Shown in pieces: positions 50,373 through 59,533 of a stretch of 64,000 bases of DNA. The DNA comes from Candidatus Aegiribacteria sp. MLS_C. GTDB lineage: Bacteria; Fermentibacterota; Fermentibacteria; Fermentibacterales; JCC-6. A model generated the notes under the pieces. That model saw only the letters and a program-made list of their open reading frames with translations, had not been told where the DNA came from and searched no databases. Position 1 is the stretch's first letter. Each line of letters starts with the position of its first letter. Both the position numbers and the translations under genes were made by a program. Location: NCBI GenBank assembly GCA_002030045.1, contig LQBI01000007.1, positions 25,443 through 89,442 of the forward strand, in the 5' to 3' direction.

Positions 50373-51799
50373 AGCTCTACAACAGCCTGACCCGCAGCCT
50401 GGAGGAGTTCGAACCCCTGGACCCGCCGTATGCGGGAGTCTACGTCTGCGGCCCCACTGTCTACGGGCACAGCCACCTTGGACACGGGAAGACATACGTC
50501 TCCTTCGACGTGCTGATAAGGTACCTGCGCCACCTTGGGTACAGGGTGAGGTACGTACAGAACATAACAGACGTGGGACACCTGACCGACAATGCCGATT
50601 CAGGCGAGGACAAGATCGAGAAACAGGCCAGGCTGGAGAAGCTTGAACCCATGGAGATAGCGGAGAAATACACCAGGTCGTATTTCGAGGACATGGACGC
50701 GCTGAACGTCCTGCGGCCGGATATCTCCCCGAGGGCATCCGGCCACGTGCCCGAGCAGATAGAACTCGTGAGGACGCTGCTGCGGAAGGGACATGCCTAC
50801 GAGGTGGACGGTTACGTCTACTTCTCCGTGGAGAGTTTCCCCGAGTACGGAAAACTCTCCGGCCGAAGGCCCGAAGAGCTTATGGCCGGAACCAGGGTGG
50901 AGATCGACGAGGGCAAGAGGGACCCTAGGGATTTCGCCCTGTGGAAGAAGGCCGGCCCCGACCACATCCTCAGGTGGAACTCTCCCTGGGGCTGGGGCTA
51001 TCCCGGCTGGCACCTGGAGTGTTCTGCCATGGCCATGAGGTACCTGGGCGATACCGTGGACATTCACGGCGGAGGCCTGGAGAACATATTCCCCCATCAC
51101 GAGTCGGAGATCGCCCAGAGCGAGTGCGCCACCGGCAGGCAGTTCGTCAGGTACTGGCTTCACAACAACATGCTTACCGTGGACGGGCAGAAGATGGGCA
51201 AGAGCCTTGGCAACTGGATACTCCTCAAGGACCTCTTCGAGAAGTTCCATCCCATGGTGGTCAGGCTCTACATCCTGAGGAGCCACTACAGGAGCCAGCT
51301 GGACTTCACCGATACGGGTATGGGATCTGCGCTGAGCGGGTTCCGAAGACTGGCCGCGTTCAGGTCGAGGCTCGGAGAACCGGAGGGGGAGGATGGAGCG
51401 CCTTCGGAGGATACGGTCGGTATGCTGCGGGAGGCCGAAACCGTTTTCATGCGTTCGATGGACGACGACCTCAACACTCCGGGAGCGCTTGCCGCCATCT
51501 TCGACATGGTAAGGGCGGGGAACTCAATACTCGATGGGAACGATCGTCCAGCCGACAGGAAGGCCATGGCCGGCGCCATGGACCTCATGGCGGAGGATAT
51601 CCTGGGCCTGGACATCAGGGGCTGGTCGGCATCTTCTGACGATACTTCGGAGCTCTGCGGCATCCTCGCCGAGGCCAGGGGGACACTCCGCAGAAGCAGG
51701 CTCTTCGAGGCAGCCGACAGGATGCGGGATCGTCTGGAGGAGATAGGCTACACCGCCAGGGACCTTCCCGACGGAGGGAGCGAGATCACGAGGAGGTGA
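50369..51799 (+). CDS. cysS: Cysteinyl-tRNA synthetase
   Basis: The GTG at 50369 overlaps the trpS stop. The 476-residue protein has the CysRS start YVCGPTVYGHSHLGHGK, with the zinc-binding cysteine and HIGH-type motif, the second zinc site in HLECSAMAMRYLG, and IHGGGLENIFPHHESEIAQSE. The KMSKS loop is QKMGKSLGNW, with glycine in place of the first serine, a variant that occurs in the family. It charges tRNA-Cys, whose gene lies at 37792 in this window. Confidence 0.95.
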   Translation: MKLYNSLTRSLEEFEPLDPPYAGVYVCGPTVYGHSHLGHGKTYVSFDVLIRYLRHLGYRVRYVQNITDVGHLTDNADSGEDKIEKQARLEKLEPMEIAEKYTRSYFEDMDALNVLRPDISPRASGHVPEQIELVRTLLRKGHAYEVDGYVYFSVESFPEYGKLSGRRPEELMAGTRVEIDEGKRDPRDFALWKKAGPDHILRWNSPWGWGYPGWHLECSAMAMRYLGDTVDIHGGGLENIFPHHESEIAQSECATGRQFVRYWLHNNMLTVDGQKMGKSLGNWILLKDLFEKFHPMVVRLYILRSHYRSQLDFTDTGMGSALSGFRRLAAFRSRLGEPEGEDGAPSEDTVGMLREAETVFMRSMDDDLNTPGALAAIFDMVRAGNSILDGNDRPADRKAMAGAMDLMAEDILGLDIRGWSASSDDTSELCGILAEARGTLRRSRLFEAADRMRDRLEEIGYTARDLPDGGSEITRR

Positions 51800-51807
51800 G
51801 GGCCCGG

Positions 51808-52806
51808 TCACTGGTCCCCGGTCCCGCCCCTTTCCCTCTTGGACCTTATCCGGTCGGAGAGTATCGATTCGATGAGCCTGCGGTTGTGGGATGCCGTGTC
51901 CGCAAGGGAGGCGAAGAGGAATAGAAGTACCGAGAAGGTTATCAGGAAAAGCCCTCCCAGACCTACCGCGGTGAAGGGCGATATACGACCCACCAGTATC
52001 CACCTGGTGAGGACGAACAGGTCGGCGGCGATTCCCGTGATGAAGAGGACCAGGGCCGGGATGCCGTAGAACTTCCAGGGCCTGTGGTCGTGTGAAATTG
52101 AGTACATGGCCGCCAGGGACAGGAATGCGTACCTCCAGAGGCTGCGGGCCACCCTTGAATCGCCGTGGGGCCGCCGGCCGAGTACCCTTACCGGCACTTC
52201 CATGATGGAAAGCCCCTTGCTGGCCAGGTCTATTATAACCTCCTGGGTGTACGTGAACCTGCTGAAGCTGGAGAGCTTCTCCAGGGCAGCCGGACCGTAG
52301 GCCCTGAATCCGCAGGTTGCGTCGTCGATGTCGATGCCCGACAGCCTGCTCACCAGGCGGGCGACCCTCCTGTTGCCCCATACCTTTATTCCCGGCATGT
52401 CGGGCAGGAGCCCCCGGTCCGAGAACCTGCTGGCGGTGACGAAATCCGCCCTGCCTTCCAGCACCGGTCCAAGCAGCAGGGGTATGTGGGCGGGGTCGAA
52501 CTGGCCGTCGCTGTCTATGGTTACCATCGCGCGGTAGCCGTGTTCCCTTGCGTATTCCAGGGAGGTCCTGAAAGCCTCGCCCAGGCCCAGGTTCCTGCCG
52601 TGGGAGACCACCCTGGAACCCGCCTTCCCGGCCCTCTCGGCGGTGGAGTCCGTAGAGCCGTCGTCCACGGTCAGGATGTCTATCCCTGCACCGAAGGACT
52701 CCCGGGGTATTCCGGACACGACCTGGAATACCGTCGTCTCCTCGTTGAAGGCCGGAAGGGCCACCAGCACGTCAGCCTTTCTTTCCATGAGCGGAAGATA
52801 TACCAT
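51808..52806 (-). CDS. Polyprenyl-phosphate sugar synthase-like GT2 with C-terminal membrane helices
   Basis: The start could be 52806 or the ATG at 52788 (MERKADVLVALPAFNEE); neither has a strong ribosome site. The protein of 326-332 residues is a DPM1-like GT2 (DVLVALPAFNEE, LTVDDGSTDST, TIDSDGQFDPAHI, TCGFRAYGP) with a C-terminal segment of two helices (ALVLFITGIAADLFVL, GLFLITFSVLLFLFAS). Such enzymes attach a sugar from a nucleotide donor to polyprenyl phosphate. The divergent neighbour encodes a GT-C-like enzyme that could use the product. Confidence 0.85.
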   Translation of the reverse strand: MVYLPLMERKADVLVALPAFNEETTVFQVVSGIPRESFGAGIDILTVDDGSTDSTAERAGKAGSRVVSHGRNLGLGEAFRTSLEYAREHGYRAMVTIDSDGQFDPAHIPLLLGPVLEGRADFVTASRFSDRGLLPDMPGIKVWGNRRVARLVSRLSGIDIDDATCGFRAYGPAALEKLSSFSRFTYTQEVIIDLASKGLSIMEVPVRVLGRRPHGDSRVARSLWRYAFLSLAAMYSISHDHRPWKFYGIPALVLFITGIAADLFVLTRWILVGRISPFTAVGLGGLFLITFSVLLFLFASLADTASHNRRLIESILSDRIRSKRERGGTGDQ

Positions 52807-52863
52807 GACCGGGGCCGCGGACAGTCCCTTGCCGAAGAGCCGGTTTTGTATTCTTATTCACCG

Positions 52864-54615
52864 ATGACGGTCTTGGTCTATGCTATCTTTCTTCCGGTGG
52901 CGGCACTTTCCATCAGCGGATGGGGATCGCTGGCGCTGCCCCGCGAGGGCGAGTGGTCCCGGAGGTTCGGGGCGGGTACACTGACGGTCTTCTTCCTGAC
53001 CGCCGCCGCCGGATGGTCCGGTGTCCTCGTCCCCGTGGTCCTGTGGACGTTCCTGGCAGCCGGGCTTCTTCTCTGGGCGATATACGGACGGTTCGGAATG
53101 CCGAGAAAGACGATTCTTCTCATCCTCTCCGGGCTTCCGGTGATCCCGCTGGTGATGCTTCCGCCGGCATCGAGGGATGCGCTGATCCACCACCTCTACC
53201 AGGCCAGGCTGTGGCTGGACGCCGGCAGGATAGTAAGACCGGAATGGAGCGGCTTCTTCAGCTACCCCTACCTGACGGAGACACTCTACGCGCTGACCGG
53301 AGGGACCTTCGGCTTCAGGTTCGCAAGAGCGGTGAGCTTCCTGGGGTTCCTTGCCGCCTGTTCGGTGCCCTTCACCTGGTTCCTGTCCAGGGGAAGGAAG
53401 CGTGAAGCGCTCTTCTCGCTCCTGGTGCTCCTGAGCGTGCCTGAACTCTTCAGGAACGCTTCCTGGAGCTACTCGGACTCCTTTCTCGTCTTCTTCGCGC
53501 TCCTTTCCTACAGGGAGATGACCGGACCGGGCGGCAGGCCCGTGATGGCCGTGGTCTGGGGGGCGGCTGCAGCATGCTGCAAGTACAACGGCATGCTGGT
53601 CCTGGTTTCAATCCTGGTCCTGCTTCCCTACTATTTCCGCGGCATCTCGAGAAAGGCACTGGCGGCGTCGCTGCTGGCCGCCCTCTTCGTCTGCGGCTGG
53701 TGGGCCCTGCCCAATCTGCTGCAGTGGGGTAATCCCGTTTACCCGCTGATGGAGGGCCTCTTCGGTCCTGAAGCGCAGACAGGCTCGAGGGAAGCCGGCT
53801 ATTTCGCCAGCGCCGGGTTCGGGACCTCGCTGCACGGTCCCCTGGATTACCTGCTGCTGCCCGTGAGGATGTCGATCCACGGCAGGTGGGACGACCCGGT
53901 CCACTTCGACGGGGCCAGCGGACCCCTTCTGCTGGCCGGGGCCATAATGGCTCTCCCCGTCCTCAGGGGCAAGCGGAGGAAGTTCATGCTTCCGATCCTG
54001 TACCTGCTGCTGGCACTGGCTTTCAAGGGGCAGGCGGTCAGGACCCGGTACATGCTTCCCGGGCTGGCTATGCTGGCCTTCCCTGTCTCCGAGACCCTTA
54101 CCAGTCTGACCGACCGTTCCAGGAGCAGTCTCGTAAGGACCTCCACCGCTGCGCTGACCTCCGTGTGCATTGTCTGGTCGGGAGTGATGCTGGCAGGGCT
54201 TTACGTGGACCAGAGACCCTTCGATCTCCCTCCGGACGGGGATTACCTGGAAAGGGAACTGCCCCATCACCGGTTCTTCGAGGAGTGCGACCGTTTCGTC
54301 TCACCGGATGATACCACAATGATGATCAATATAGGCAGGGTCTTCTACTATCCCGGGCACGCTGTCTTCGACGAGCACAGGGCTCCGCTCGAACTGGTCC
54401 GGATGTTCTGGGCAGGAATGGACTCGGAAGATGTATCGGACTCACTCAGCAGGGCGGGGATCGATCTGGTCGCCGCCGACATGTTCCTGACTTCGATCAA
54501 CGTCCCGCCCGTGCTGGAGGGGGAGGAACTGGAGAACTGGCGGGAATTCGTCTCCCTCGGACTGGAACCCCTCCTGACGGTGGACAGCTACGTCCTTTTC
54601 AGGCTGCGCCGGTGA
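52864..54615 (+). CDS. Polytopic GT-C-like glycosyltransferase (ArnT/PMT-like)
   Basis: Starting at the ATG at 52864, the 583-residue protein has about twelve hydrophobic helices. The first extracytoplasmic loop reads PPASRDALIHHLYQARLWLDAG, with the acidic residues typical of GT-C enzymes, and SYPYLTETLYALTGG follows. A C-terminal soluble domain of about 140 residues starts at YVDQRPFDLPPDGDYLE. It probably transfers a sugar from a lipid carrier to a glycan or protein outside the membrane, in keeping with the divergent polyprenyl-phosphate sugar synthase. No ribosome site is obvious. Confidence 0.7.
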   Translation: MTVLVYAIFLPVAALSISGWGSLALPREGEWSRRFGAGTLTVFFLTAAAGWSGVLVPVVLWTFLAAGLLLWAIYGRFGMPRKTILLILSGLPVIPLVMLPPASRDALIHHLYQARLWLDAGRIVRPEWSGFFSYPYLTETLYALTGGTFGFRFARAVSFLGFLAACSVPFTWFLSRGRKREALFSLLVLLSVPELFRNASWSYSDSFLVFFALLSYREMTGPGGRPVMAVVWGAAAACCKYNGMLVLVSILVLLPYYFRGISRKALAASLLAALFVCGWWALPNLLQWGNPVYPLMEGLFGPEAQTGSREAGYFASAGFGTSLHGPLDYLLLPVRMSIHGRWDDPVHFDGASGPLLLAGAIMALPVLRGKRRKFMLPILYLLLALAFKGQAVRTRYMLPGLAMLAFPVSETLTSLTDRSRSSLVRTSTAALTSVCIVWSGVMLAGLYVDQRPFDLPPDGDYLERELPHHRFFEECDRFVSPDDTTMMINIGRVFYYPGHAVFDEHRAPLELVRMFWAGMDSEDVSDSLSRAGIDLVAADMFLTSINVPPVLEGEELENWREFVSLGLEPLLTVDSYVLFRLRR

Positions 54616-54708
54616 GGCAGCCGCCGCAGATACGAACTTACCTGTCTGTTAATATTAAAGTGAATTGTCAAGGACGGCAAAGATCTCTTCAGGGCAACGT
54701 ACCGGCGC

Positions 54709-55008
54709 CTAGTCCTCCAGGGAGTCCAGTATCCTGTTCAGGAGCACCTTCTCGTCGTTGATGTTGTCCAGGTCTATGGGGAGTGTCGAGAGGGCATCGA
54801 TGTATGCCCGTATTATGGTGGCCTTCGTAATCCTCTGAGACCTGTGGTGTCTGTCCCTGTTCTGCGTAACGGTCCTGGCTATCCTGGTGAGGAGTTCCTC
54901 CTGGTCGGGCCTGACCGGAACGGTGAGCCTGACGGTGGGTTCCTCGTGGTCCTGGATGTCGGATATCCGCGATATCAGCCTGGATGCGCTCTTCGGATCA
55001 GTTTCCAT
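54709..55008 (-). CDS. Ribbon-helix-helix-like DNA-binding protein
   Basis: The ATG at 55008 has CCGGAGG six bases upstream and is preceded by a strong promoter; upstream ATGs would lack both. The 99-residue protein contains TVRLTVPVRPDQEELLTRIART, a beta strand followed by a helix, and then ITKATIIRAYIDAL, the second helix of a CopG/RHH fold. This suggests a small dimeric transcription regulator. It is divergent to the pilMN operon and could control it; this is inference. Confidence 0.65.
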   Translation of the reverse strand: METDPKSASRLISRISDIQDHEEPTVRLTVPVRPDQEELLTRIARTVTQNRDRHHRSQRITKATIIRAYIDALSTLPIDLDNINDEKVLLNRILDSLED

Positions 55009-55026
55009 TTCAACCTCCGGGTGAGG

Positions 55027-55055
55027 AAGATACAGGGTTTGACAATGGCAGTCAA
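55027..55055 (-). promoter_or_regulatory. Sigma70-type promoter of the RHH gene
   Basis: On the minus strand TTGACT (55055-55050) and TATCTT (55032-55027) have ideal 17-base spacing. The predicted start lies about ten bases before the ribosome site. Confidence 0.7.
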
Positions 55056-55269
55056 GTGAAGTATGAAATTCCATAGTTATGAATTTAGGGTATTGACGCA
55101 GGGTCCGAAACATGGTAAAGTTCGAATTAAGAAGATGAAGGGCGGGAATTTTGGAACATTGCGCTGATCGTGAATGCCCTATAAATTATTCATGTCGCAC
55201 TGATAATATCGCCGGAAGGGTGATGGAATATTAAATGAGGTCGAAGGGCCACCTGAAGAAAGGAAGATA

Positions 55270-57087
55270 ATGTTCATCTTCGGAAGATCAGGCGGGGGAT
55301 CTGTTGGTCTTGATATCGGAAGCCATTCTATCAAGGCTGTCCAGTTGACGGGGTCCAGCAAGGCACTCACCCTCTCCAGCTATGCCATTCAGGAACTCTC
55401 TCCTGGGACCATAGTGGACGGCGAGGTCGTCAACCGAGAACACCTGATAGATACGGTGCACGATGTCATCCGGCAGGCCGGCATCAAAACCAGCGTCAAG
55501 AGCATACACAGCGCCGTATCCGGGAGGAGCGTCATCGTAAGACGGATCCCGATGGAGAAGATGTCGGAGCAGGATGCCCGGCAGGCCATACAGTGGGAGG
55601 CCGAGCAGCACATCCCGTTCCGGATCGACGAGGTCAGTCTCGATTTCAAGATCATAAACCCCGAGATCGCACCGGGGCAGATGGAAGTCCTCCTGGTGGC
55701 CGCCAAGAAGGAAGTGGTCGACCTCCACAGGGGAATACTCCAGGGCGCCGGGCTCAAGCCGTCCACAGTCGAACTCGAGCAGTTCTCGCTACAGCGAGTC
55801 TACCAGCACGCCTACAAACCCGCTGCCGACGAATGCGCCACAATACTCAACATAGGCGCCGAGGTCACCAACATGGTGGTGGTCAGGAACGGTCTTCCAA
55901 GCTTCAACCGTGACCTCTCCATAGGCGGCTCGAGGTTCATCGAGGCTCTCCAGAGGTCCCTGGGTCTGGAGTACGATGTAGCCCTGGGCGTCCTCAAGGG
56001 CAACGTCCCCGAAGGGATATCCTCCGACGAGGTCCACGCAGCCATCGGCAAGGTCATAGAGGAACTCTCCACCAGCATCAGGCGTTCCTTCATCACCTAC
56101 CAGGCATCCGGTGAGAACACCCGCATAGACAAAATGTTCATAAGCGGAGGCTGCGCCCTCATGCCGGGGCTCGCATCGATACTCAGCGAGCAGCACGGGC
56201 TCCCTGTTGAGCACCTGCAGCCCTTCAGGAACATCACCATCCCGGAGGACGTGATCTCCGACAGCGAGGTCGACTCCCTGGGAGCGATCCTGGCGGTCTG
56301 TACCGGGCTCGCCCTTCGCGACTACGAACCCAGTCTGGTGGACATCAACATACTGGAGGAGCCGGAAGGCAAGAAGAAGAAAGCAGCTGCGGCACCGGCC
56401 GAGGCCAGGTCAACCGCGCTCCTCACGGTGCTGGCCATCATTCCCTTCATAGCCCTGATAGCCGGAGGCGTACTTGCCTACATGGACTACCAGGACCTGA
56501 AGGACAGGGAAGTCGAGCTCAACCAGGAGATCCAGCAGGTCCAGGAGCAGATCGCTCAGCTGGGGATCCAGCTGGACCAGCAGGCTGAGGCCGAGAGGCT
56601 CGAGGCTGCTGTGGAGAGGAAGAGACAGCAGATTGTCGACCTCTCCCTCGACCAGAAATACACCGTCTACGTAGTGGAGTACCTCTGCAGGTCGCTGTAT
56701 CCCGAGGTCATCACCCCTGGCACCAGGATCGACAAGGGAATATATCTCACCAGCATGGTGGTCATGCCGGAACAGGTGAGCATAGCCGGCGTTGCCAAGA
56801 CCTGGGGCGACATCATCGAATTCCAGCAGCAGGTGGTGGAGATAATGCCCGACGGCAGAACACCGCTCTTCACGCTTGACGAATACGGGCAGACCTACAC
56901 CCTTGCTTCCGACCAGGCCAGGACGGGCAGCAGGAGGTACAATTTCGAGATGGTGATAGGAGTGAATTCGAACTCCCTGGCTCCGCTGGTGGGTGAGTTC
57001 GCCGGTGAGTCCAGGGAATTTACGGGAGCGACCGAGGAACCGGGCGGGACCGAAAGCAGTCCTGAGCAGACAGGGGAGGAATCATGA
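55270..57087 (+). CDS. pilM: Type IV pilus assembly protein, PilM-PilN fusion
   Basis: Residues 1-355 form PilM, an actin-like ATPase: GSVGLDIGSHSIKAVQL (phosphate 1), then ILNIGAEVTNMVVVRNG and MFISGGCALMPGLA. Residues 375-605 are PilN-like: one helix (LLTVLAIIPFIALIAGGVLAYM), a coiled coil (VELNQEIQQVQEQIAQLGIQLDQ) and a ferredoxin-like periplasmic part (IYLTSMVVMPEQVSIAG). In most bacteria the two are separate and bind each other through the PilN N-terminus, so the fusion is consistent with that contact. It is the first gene of the pil operon. Confidence 0.88.
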   Translation: MFIFGRSGGGSVGLDIGSHSIKAVQLTGSSKALTLSSYAIQELSPGTIVDGEVVNREHLIDTVHDVIRQAGIKTSVKSIHSAVSGRSVIVRRIPMEKMSEQDARQAIQWEAEQHIPFRIDEVSLDFKIINPEIAPGQMEVLLVAAKKEVVDLHRGILQGAGLKPSTVELEQFSLQRVYQHAYKPAADECATILNIGAEVTNMVVVRNGLPSFNRDLSIGGSRFIEALQRSLGLEYDVALGVLKGNVPEGISSDEVHAAIGKVIEELSTSIRRSFITYQASGENTRIDKMFISGGCALMPGLASILSEQHGLPVEHLQPFRNITIPEDVISDSEVDSLGAILAVCTGLALRDYEPSLVDINILEEPEGKKKKAAAAPAEARSTALLTVLAIIPFIALIAGGVLAYMDYQDLKDREVELNQEIQQVQEQIAQLGIQLDQQAEAERLEAAVERKRQQIVDLSLDQKYTVYVVEYLCRSLYPEVITPGTRIDKGIYLTSMVVMPEQVSIAGVAKTWGDIIEFQQQVVEIMPDGRTPLFTLDEYGQTYTLASDQARTGSRRYNFEMVIGVNSNSLAPLVGEFAGESREFTGATEEPGGTESSPEQTGEES

Positions 57088-57503
57088 GAAGTTACGTTTT
57101 CACGGCAGCGGTTATGCTCGTCCTGATCGCCGCCGGGTGCAACCCGGTGGGCATGGACGACACCAGGTGCTACGTCCTGGGAAGGATATTCGAGGATGCT
57201 TCCCATACCACCGGTGCTGAGGACGTCGGAGTCTTCACGATGGGTACCCAGGAGTCCTACACGACGATGACCAACGAGAACGGTGACTTCTTCATCGAGA
57301 TCCAGCTCTACCCCGAAGTGGGCACCGAGCAGGGAGGGACGTCCGGCTCGGTCACCTTTGGGCTGCAGGCAACCTACACGGGCGGGCCCGGTACTATCCA
57401 GTACATCTACGGCAACGAGGACGAGTTCGAGTTCACCCTCTTCGGAGGAGACACGCTCAACGTGTACGACATCGACCTCACGATGTTCAAACCGGTGAGC
57501 TGA
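57084..57503 (+). CDS. Small lipoprotein in the pil operon
   Basis: The start overlaps the pilMN stop. The 139-residue product has a lipoprotein signal (VFTAAVMLVLIAAGC). The mature part has beta strands (CYVLGRIFEDASHTTGAEDVGVFTMG, FFIEIQLYP) of the kind seen in carboxypeptidase-regulatory or transthyretin-like folds. It has no match to a known pilus protein, but its place between pilMN and pilO suggests a role in the outer part of the pilus machine. Confidence 0.6.
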   Translation: MRSYVFTAAVMLVLIAAGCNPVGMDDTRCYVLGRIFEDASHTTGAEDVGVFTMGTQESYTTMTNENGDFFIEIQLYPEVGTEQGGTSGSVTFGLQATYTGGPGTIQYIYGNEDEFEFTLFGGDTLNVYDIDLTMFKPVS

Positions 57504-57544
57504 TGATCCCGATGGGATATAGGAAAATAAAGGGGGGTTGAGAT

Positions 57545-58102
57545 ATGAACGCCTATCTTAGAGACCCCAGGTTCTATGTGATGATAGTCGGTATCATCCT
57601 GGTCGCGGCATTGATATATCTGTATCCCAGGGAGATCTCAGGAGATATCAAGCAGAGGATCGAAGAGGCCGAGCAGAACCTGGAGATGGAACAGGCGGAG
57701 CTGGCGTCGCTGCAGGCGGGAACGGCTTCGGACCTGGCCATACTTGAGCAGGAGATAAACCGCCTGAACCAGCAGCTGACGGAACTGGACAGGTACCTTC
57801 CCAGGAGCTACGACCAGGACGAGGTACTGTCCATGCTCACGGAGAACGCCGAGAACAGCGGACTGCAGATATACGAGCTGACGCCGCTGCCTCCCAGCAC
57901 CCAGGGAGACTTCCTGGTGTACGCGTGGCAGATACACCTCACCGGGCGCTTCCACAGGCTCGGTGTCTTCCTGGACCAGCTGACCCAGCAGATGATGATA
58001 ACCTCCGTGACCGATCTCACGGTCATTCAGAGGAAGGCTTCCGACGGAAGCTACGACAATATGGAGGCGAACTTCACAGTATCCGCCTTCGTGCAGCCAT
58101 AG
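57545..58102 (+). CDS. pilO: Type IV pilus assembly protein PilO
   Basis: The ATG at 57545 follows GGGGGG and the product has 185 residues. It has one N-terminal helix (FYVMIVGIILVAALIYLYP), a coiled coil of about 60 residues (IEEAEQNLEMEQAELASLQ) and a periplasmic ferredoxin-like domain ending in LTQQMMITSVTDLTVIQRK. This is the PilO layout; with PilN it forms the alignment complex in the inner membrane. Confidence 0.85.
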   Translation: MNAYLRDPRFYVMIVGIILVAALIYLYPREISGDIKQRIEEAEQNLEMEQAELASLQAGTASDLAILEQEINRLNQQLTELDRYLPRSYDQDEVLSMLTENAENSGLQIYELTPLPPSTQGDFLVYAWQIHLTGRFHRLGVFLDQLTQQMMITSVTDLTVIQRKASDGSYDNMEANFTVSAFVQP

Positions 58103-58120
58103 GGGAGGGAGGATAGAGAG

Positions 58121-59533
58121 ATGACACTTAAGAGCAAGCTGACCTTCACAGCCCTCCTCGCATCGGCTGTGATCCTGATGCTGCCCGGCTGCGGCGACAG
58201 CGGCGGTCGGGAAGCGGCTTCCGCGGACCCCGGTACTTCGATCACCGTGGTCTCCGATCCCGATGTGCACGGCTGGATGGAGATGGCCCTCTCACAGGCT
58301 CCCCCCGTGATGGCGGAGACCGGTGAGAGCACAGCCTGGATGCTGTTCGACGGGGGTAACCTGCTTCGTTTCAGCACTCAGAGCGGGAGGTGGAATTCCT
58401 ACACTCTCGACGGTCTCGGCGAAGTGGTGGATTTCCAGCTCTGCGGCGATTCCCCGGTACTCCTTACGGAGGACCGGATCCACATCTTCGACGAGGAACA
58501 GGTCGAGACAGTTTCCGAGACTCTTCCCGAGGGGTTCGACCCGGTGGAGTTCTCGGTCAGCGGCGAGGACCTGGCGGTACTCGGAGCCGACGGCGGCATA
58601 GCCGTGATGAACGACGAGGGTTTCTCGGTCTACCGTCCCGAGGAACAGGTGGATCCTGCGGGTTTCCTGCAGAAGGTTGGTCCCGACTGGATCTACATGC
58701 TTCAGGGAGGCGGCCTGGTATTCTTCGACCCCACGATCGCCCTCTGGCAGTTCGAGGAATCCCCGGCAGGGGAAATGCTGACCTCCTCCAGCAACATCCT
58801 CTTCCTCGGGATGAACGACAGCATCCTCGTACGTACGGCCCCCGGCGAATGGACGTTCCATGCAGGCGGGAAGCTCTTTGACGGAGGGCTCGTCCTGAAC
58901 CCGACGGGTGTATCCTCCATAATGTCACCGGGTGACATCATAGCCGATTCCCCCGCCATCGCGCCGTCCAGCATGCTGGCGATGGAAGGTTTCCGCGAAC
59001 CCATATGGGCGATGGACGACCTTGGCATGACGGTGTACTCGAGCCTCGGTATGGTCGAGACGAGTCTCCCCTACTACGAGACACAGAGGGTTTCCTGCTC
59101 CATGGCCGGACAGGGTTCCGGCGGCATGCAGGGCAGCCCCGCCTCCGTCAGCGACATGATCCAGTCCGGAGGCGGCACTTTCAGGATCTACGAATCGGTA
59201 TCCATCAGGCCCGATCCGTTCACCGAGTTCTCAACGGAGACAAGGGACGCCAGGCGCGATCTCGAGACCATCTCCGTCGAGGAGTTCAGGCTTGTGGGCA
59301 TAACCCTCGATCCGGTGGGCGGCGACCAGGCAATGGTGGAAGATGGCATCGGAGTACCCTACGTGATCTACGAAGGTACTGTTCTGGCCAACAACTCCCA
59401 TGTTGCGGAGATCACAAGTAACGAAGTTATCGTGATACAGGATGTTATTGTTGATTACAGCGCTAGGGGCGGAGGGGAAACCACGATCCCGACGATCTAC
59501 TCTCTGCGTCTACATGAAGAAGGTGGTCTGTGA
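58121..59533 (+). CDS. pilP: PilP-like lipoprotein with N-terminal propeller-like domain
   Basis: The 470-residue product has a lipoprotein signal (LLASAVILMLPGC). The N-terminal 280 residues are beta-rich with repeated GGNLLRF- and GGGLVFFDP-like strands, resembling a propeller. The C-terminal part (DARRDLETISVEEFRLVGITLD, then NNSHVAEITSNEVIVIQDVIVDY) matches the PilP core that bridges PilNO to the secretin. PilP is usually much shorter, so the propeller-like addition is unusual. The stop overlaps the pilQ start (TGATG). Confidence 0.78.
   Translation: MTLKSKLTFTALLASAVILMLPGCGDSGGREAASADPGTSITVVSDPDVHGWMEMALSQAPPVMAETGESTAWMLFDGGNLLRFSTQSGRWNSYTLDGLGEVVDFQLCGDSPVLLTEDRIHIFDEEQVETVSETLPEGFDPVEFSVSGEDLAVLGADGGIAVMNDEGFSVYRPEEQVDPAGFLQKVGPDWIYMLQGGGLVFFDPTIALWQFEESPAGEMLTSSSNILFLGMNDSILVRTAPGEWTFHAGGKLFDGGLVLNPTGVSSIMSPGDIIADSPAIAPSSMLAMEGFREPIWAMDDLGMTVYSSLGMVETSLPYYETQRVSCSMAGQGSGGMQGSPASVSDMIQSGGGTFRIYESVSIRPDPFTEFSTETRDARRDLETISVEEFRLVGITLDPVGGDQAMVEDGIGVPYVIYEGTVLANNSHVAEITSNEVIVIQDVIVDYSARGGGETTIPTIYSLRLHEEGGL

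Noticed and set aside
52165..52863. N-terminal extension of the GT-C-like gene reading into the antisense of the GT2 gene
   Set aside because: The extension mirrors the well-conserved GT2 gene on the other strand; the protein's hydrophobic start coincides with the ATG at 52864.
54640..54680. A promoter on the minus strand at TTGACAATTCAC near 54670
   Set aside because: No -10 box lies at 15-19 bases from it, and no gene starts downstream on that strand within a useful distance.
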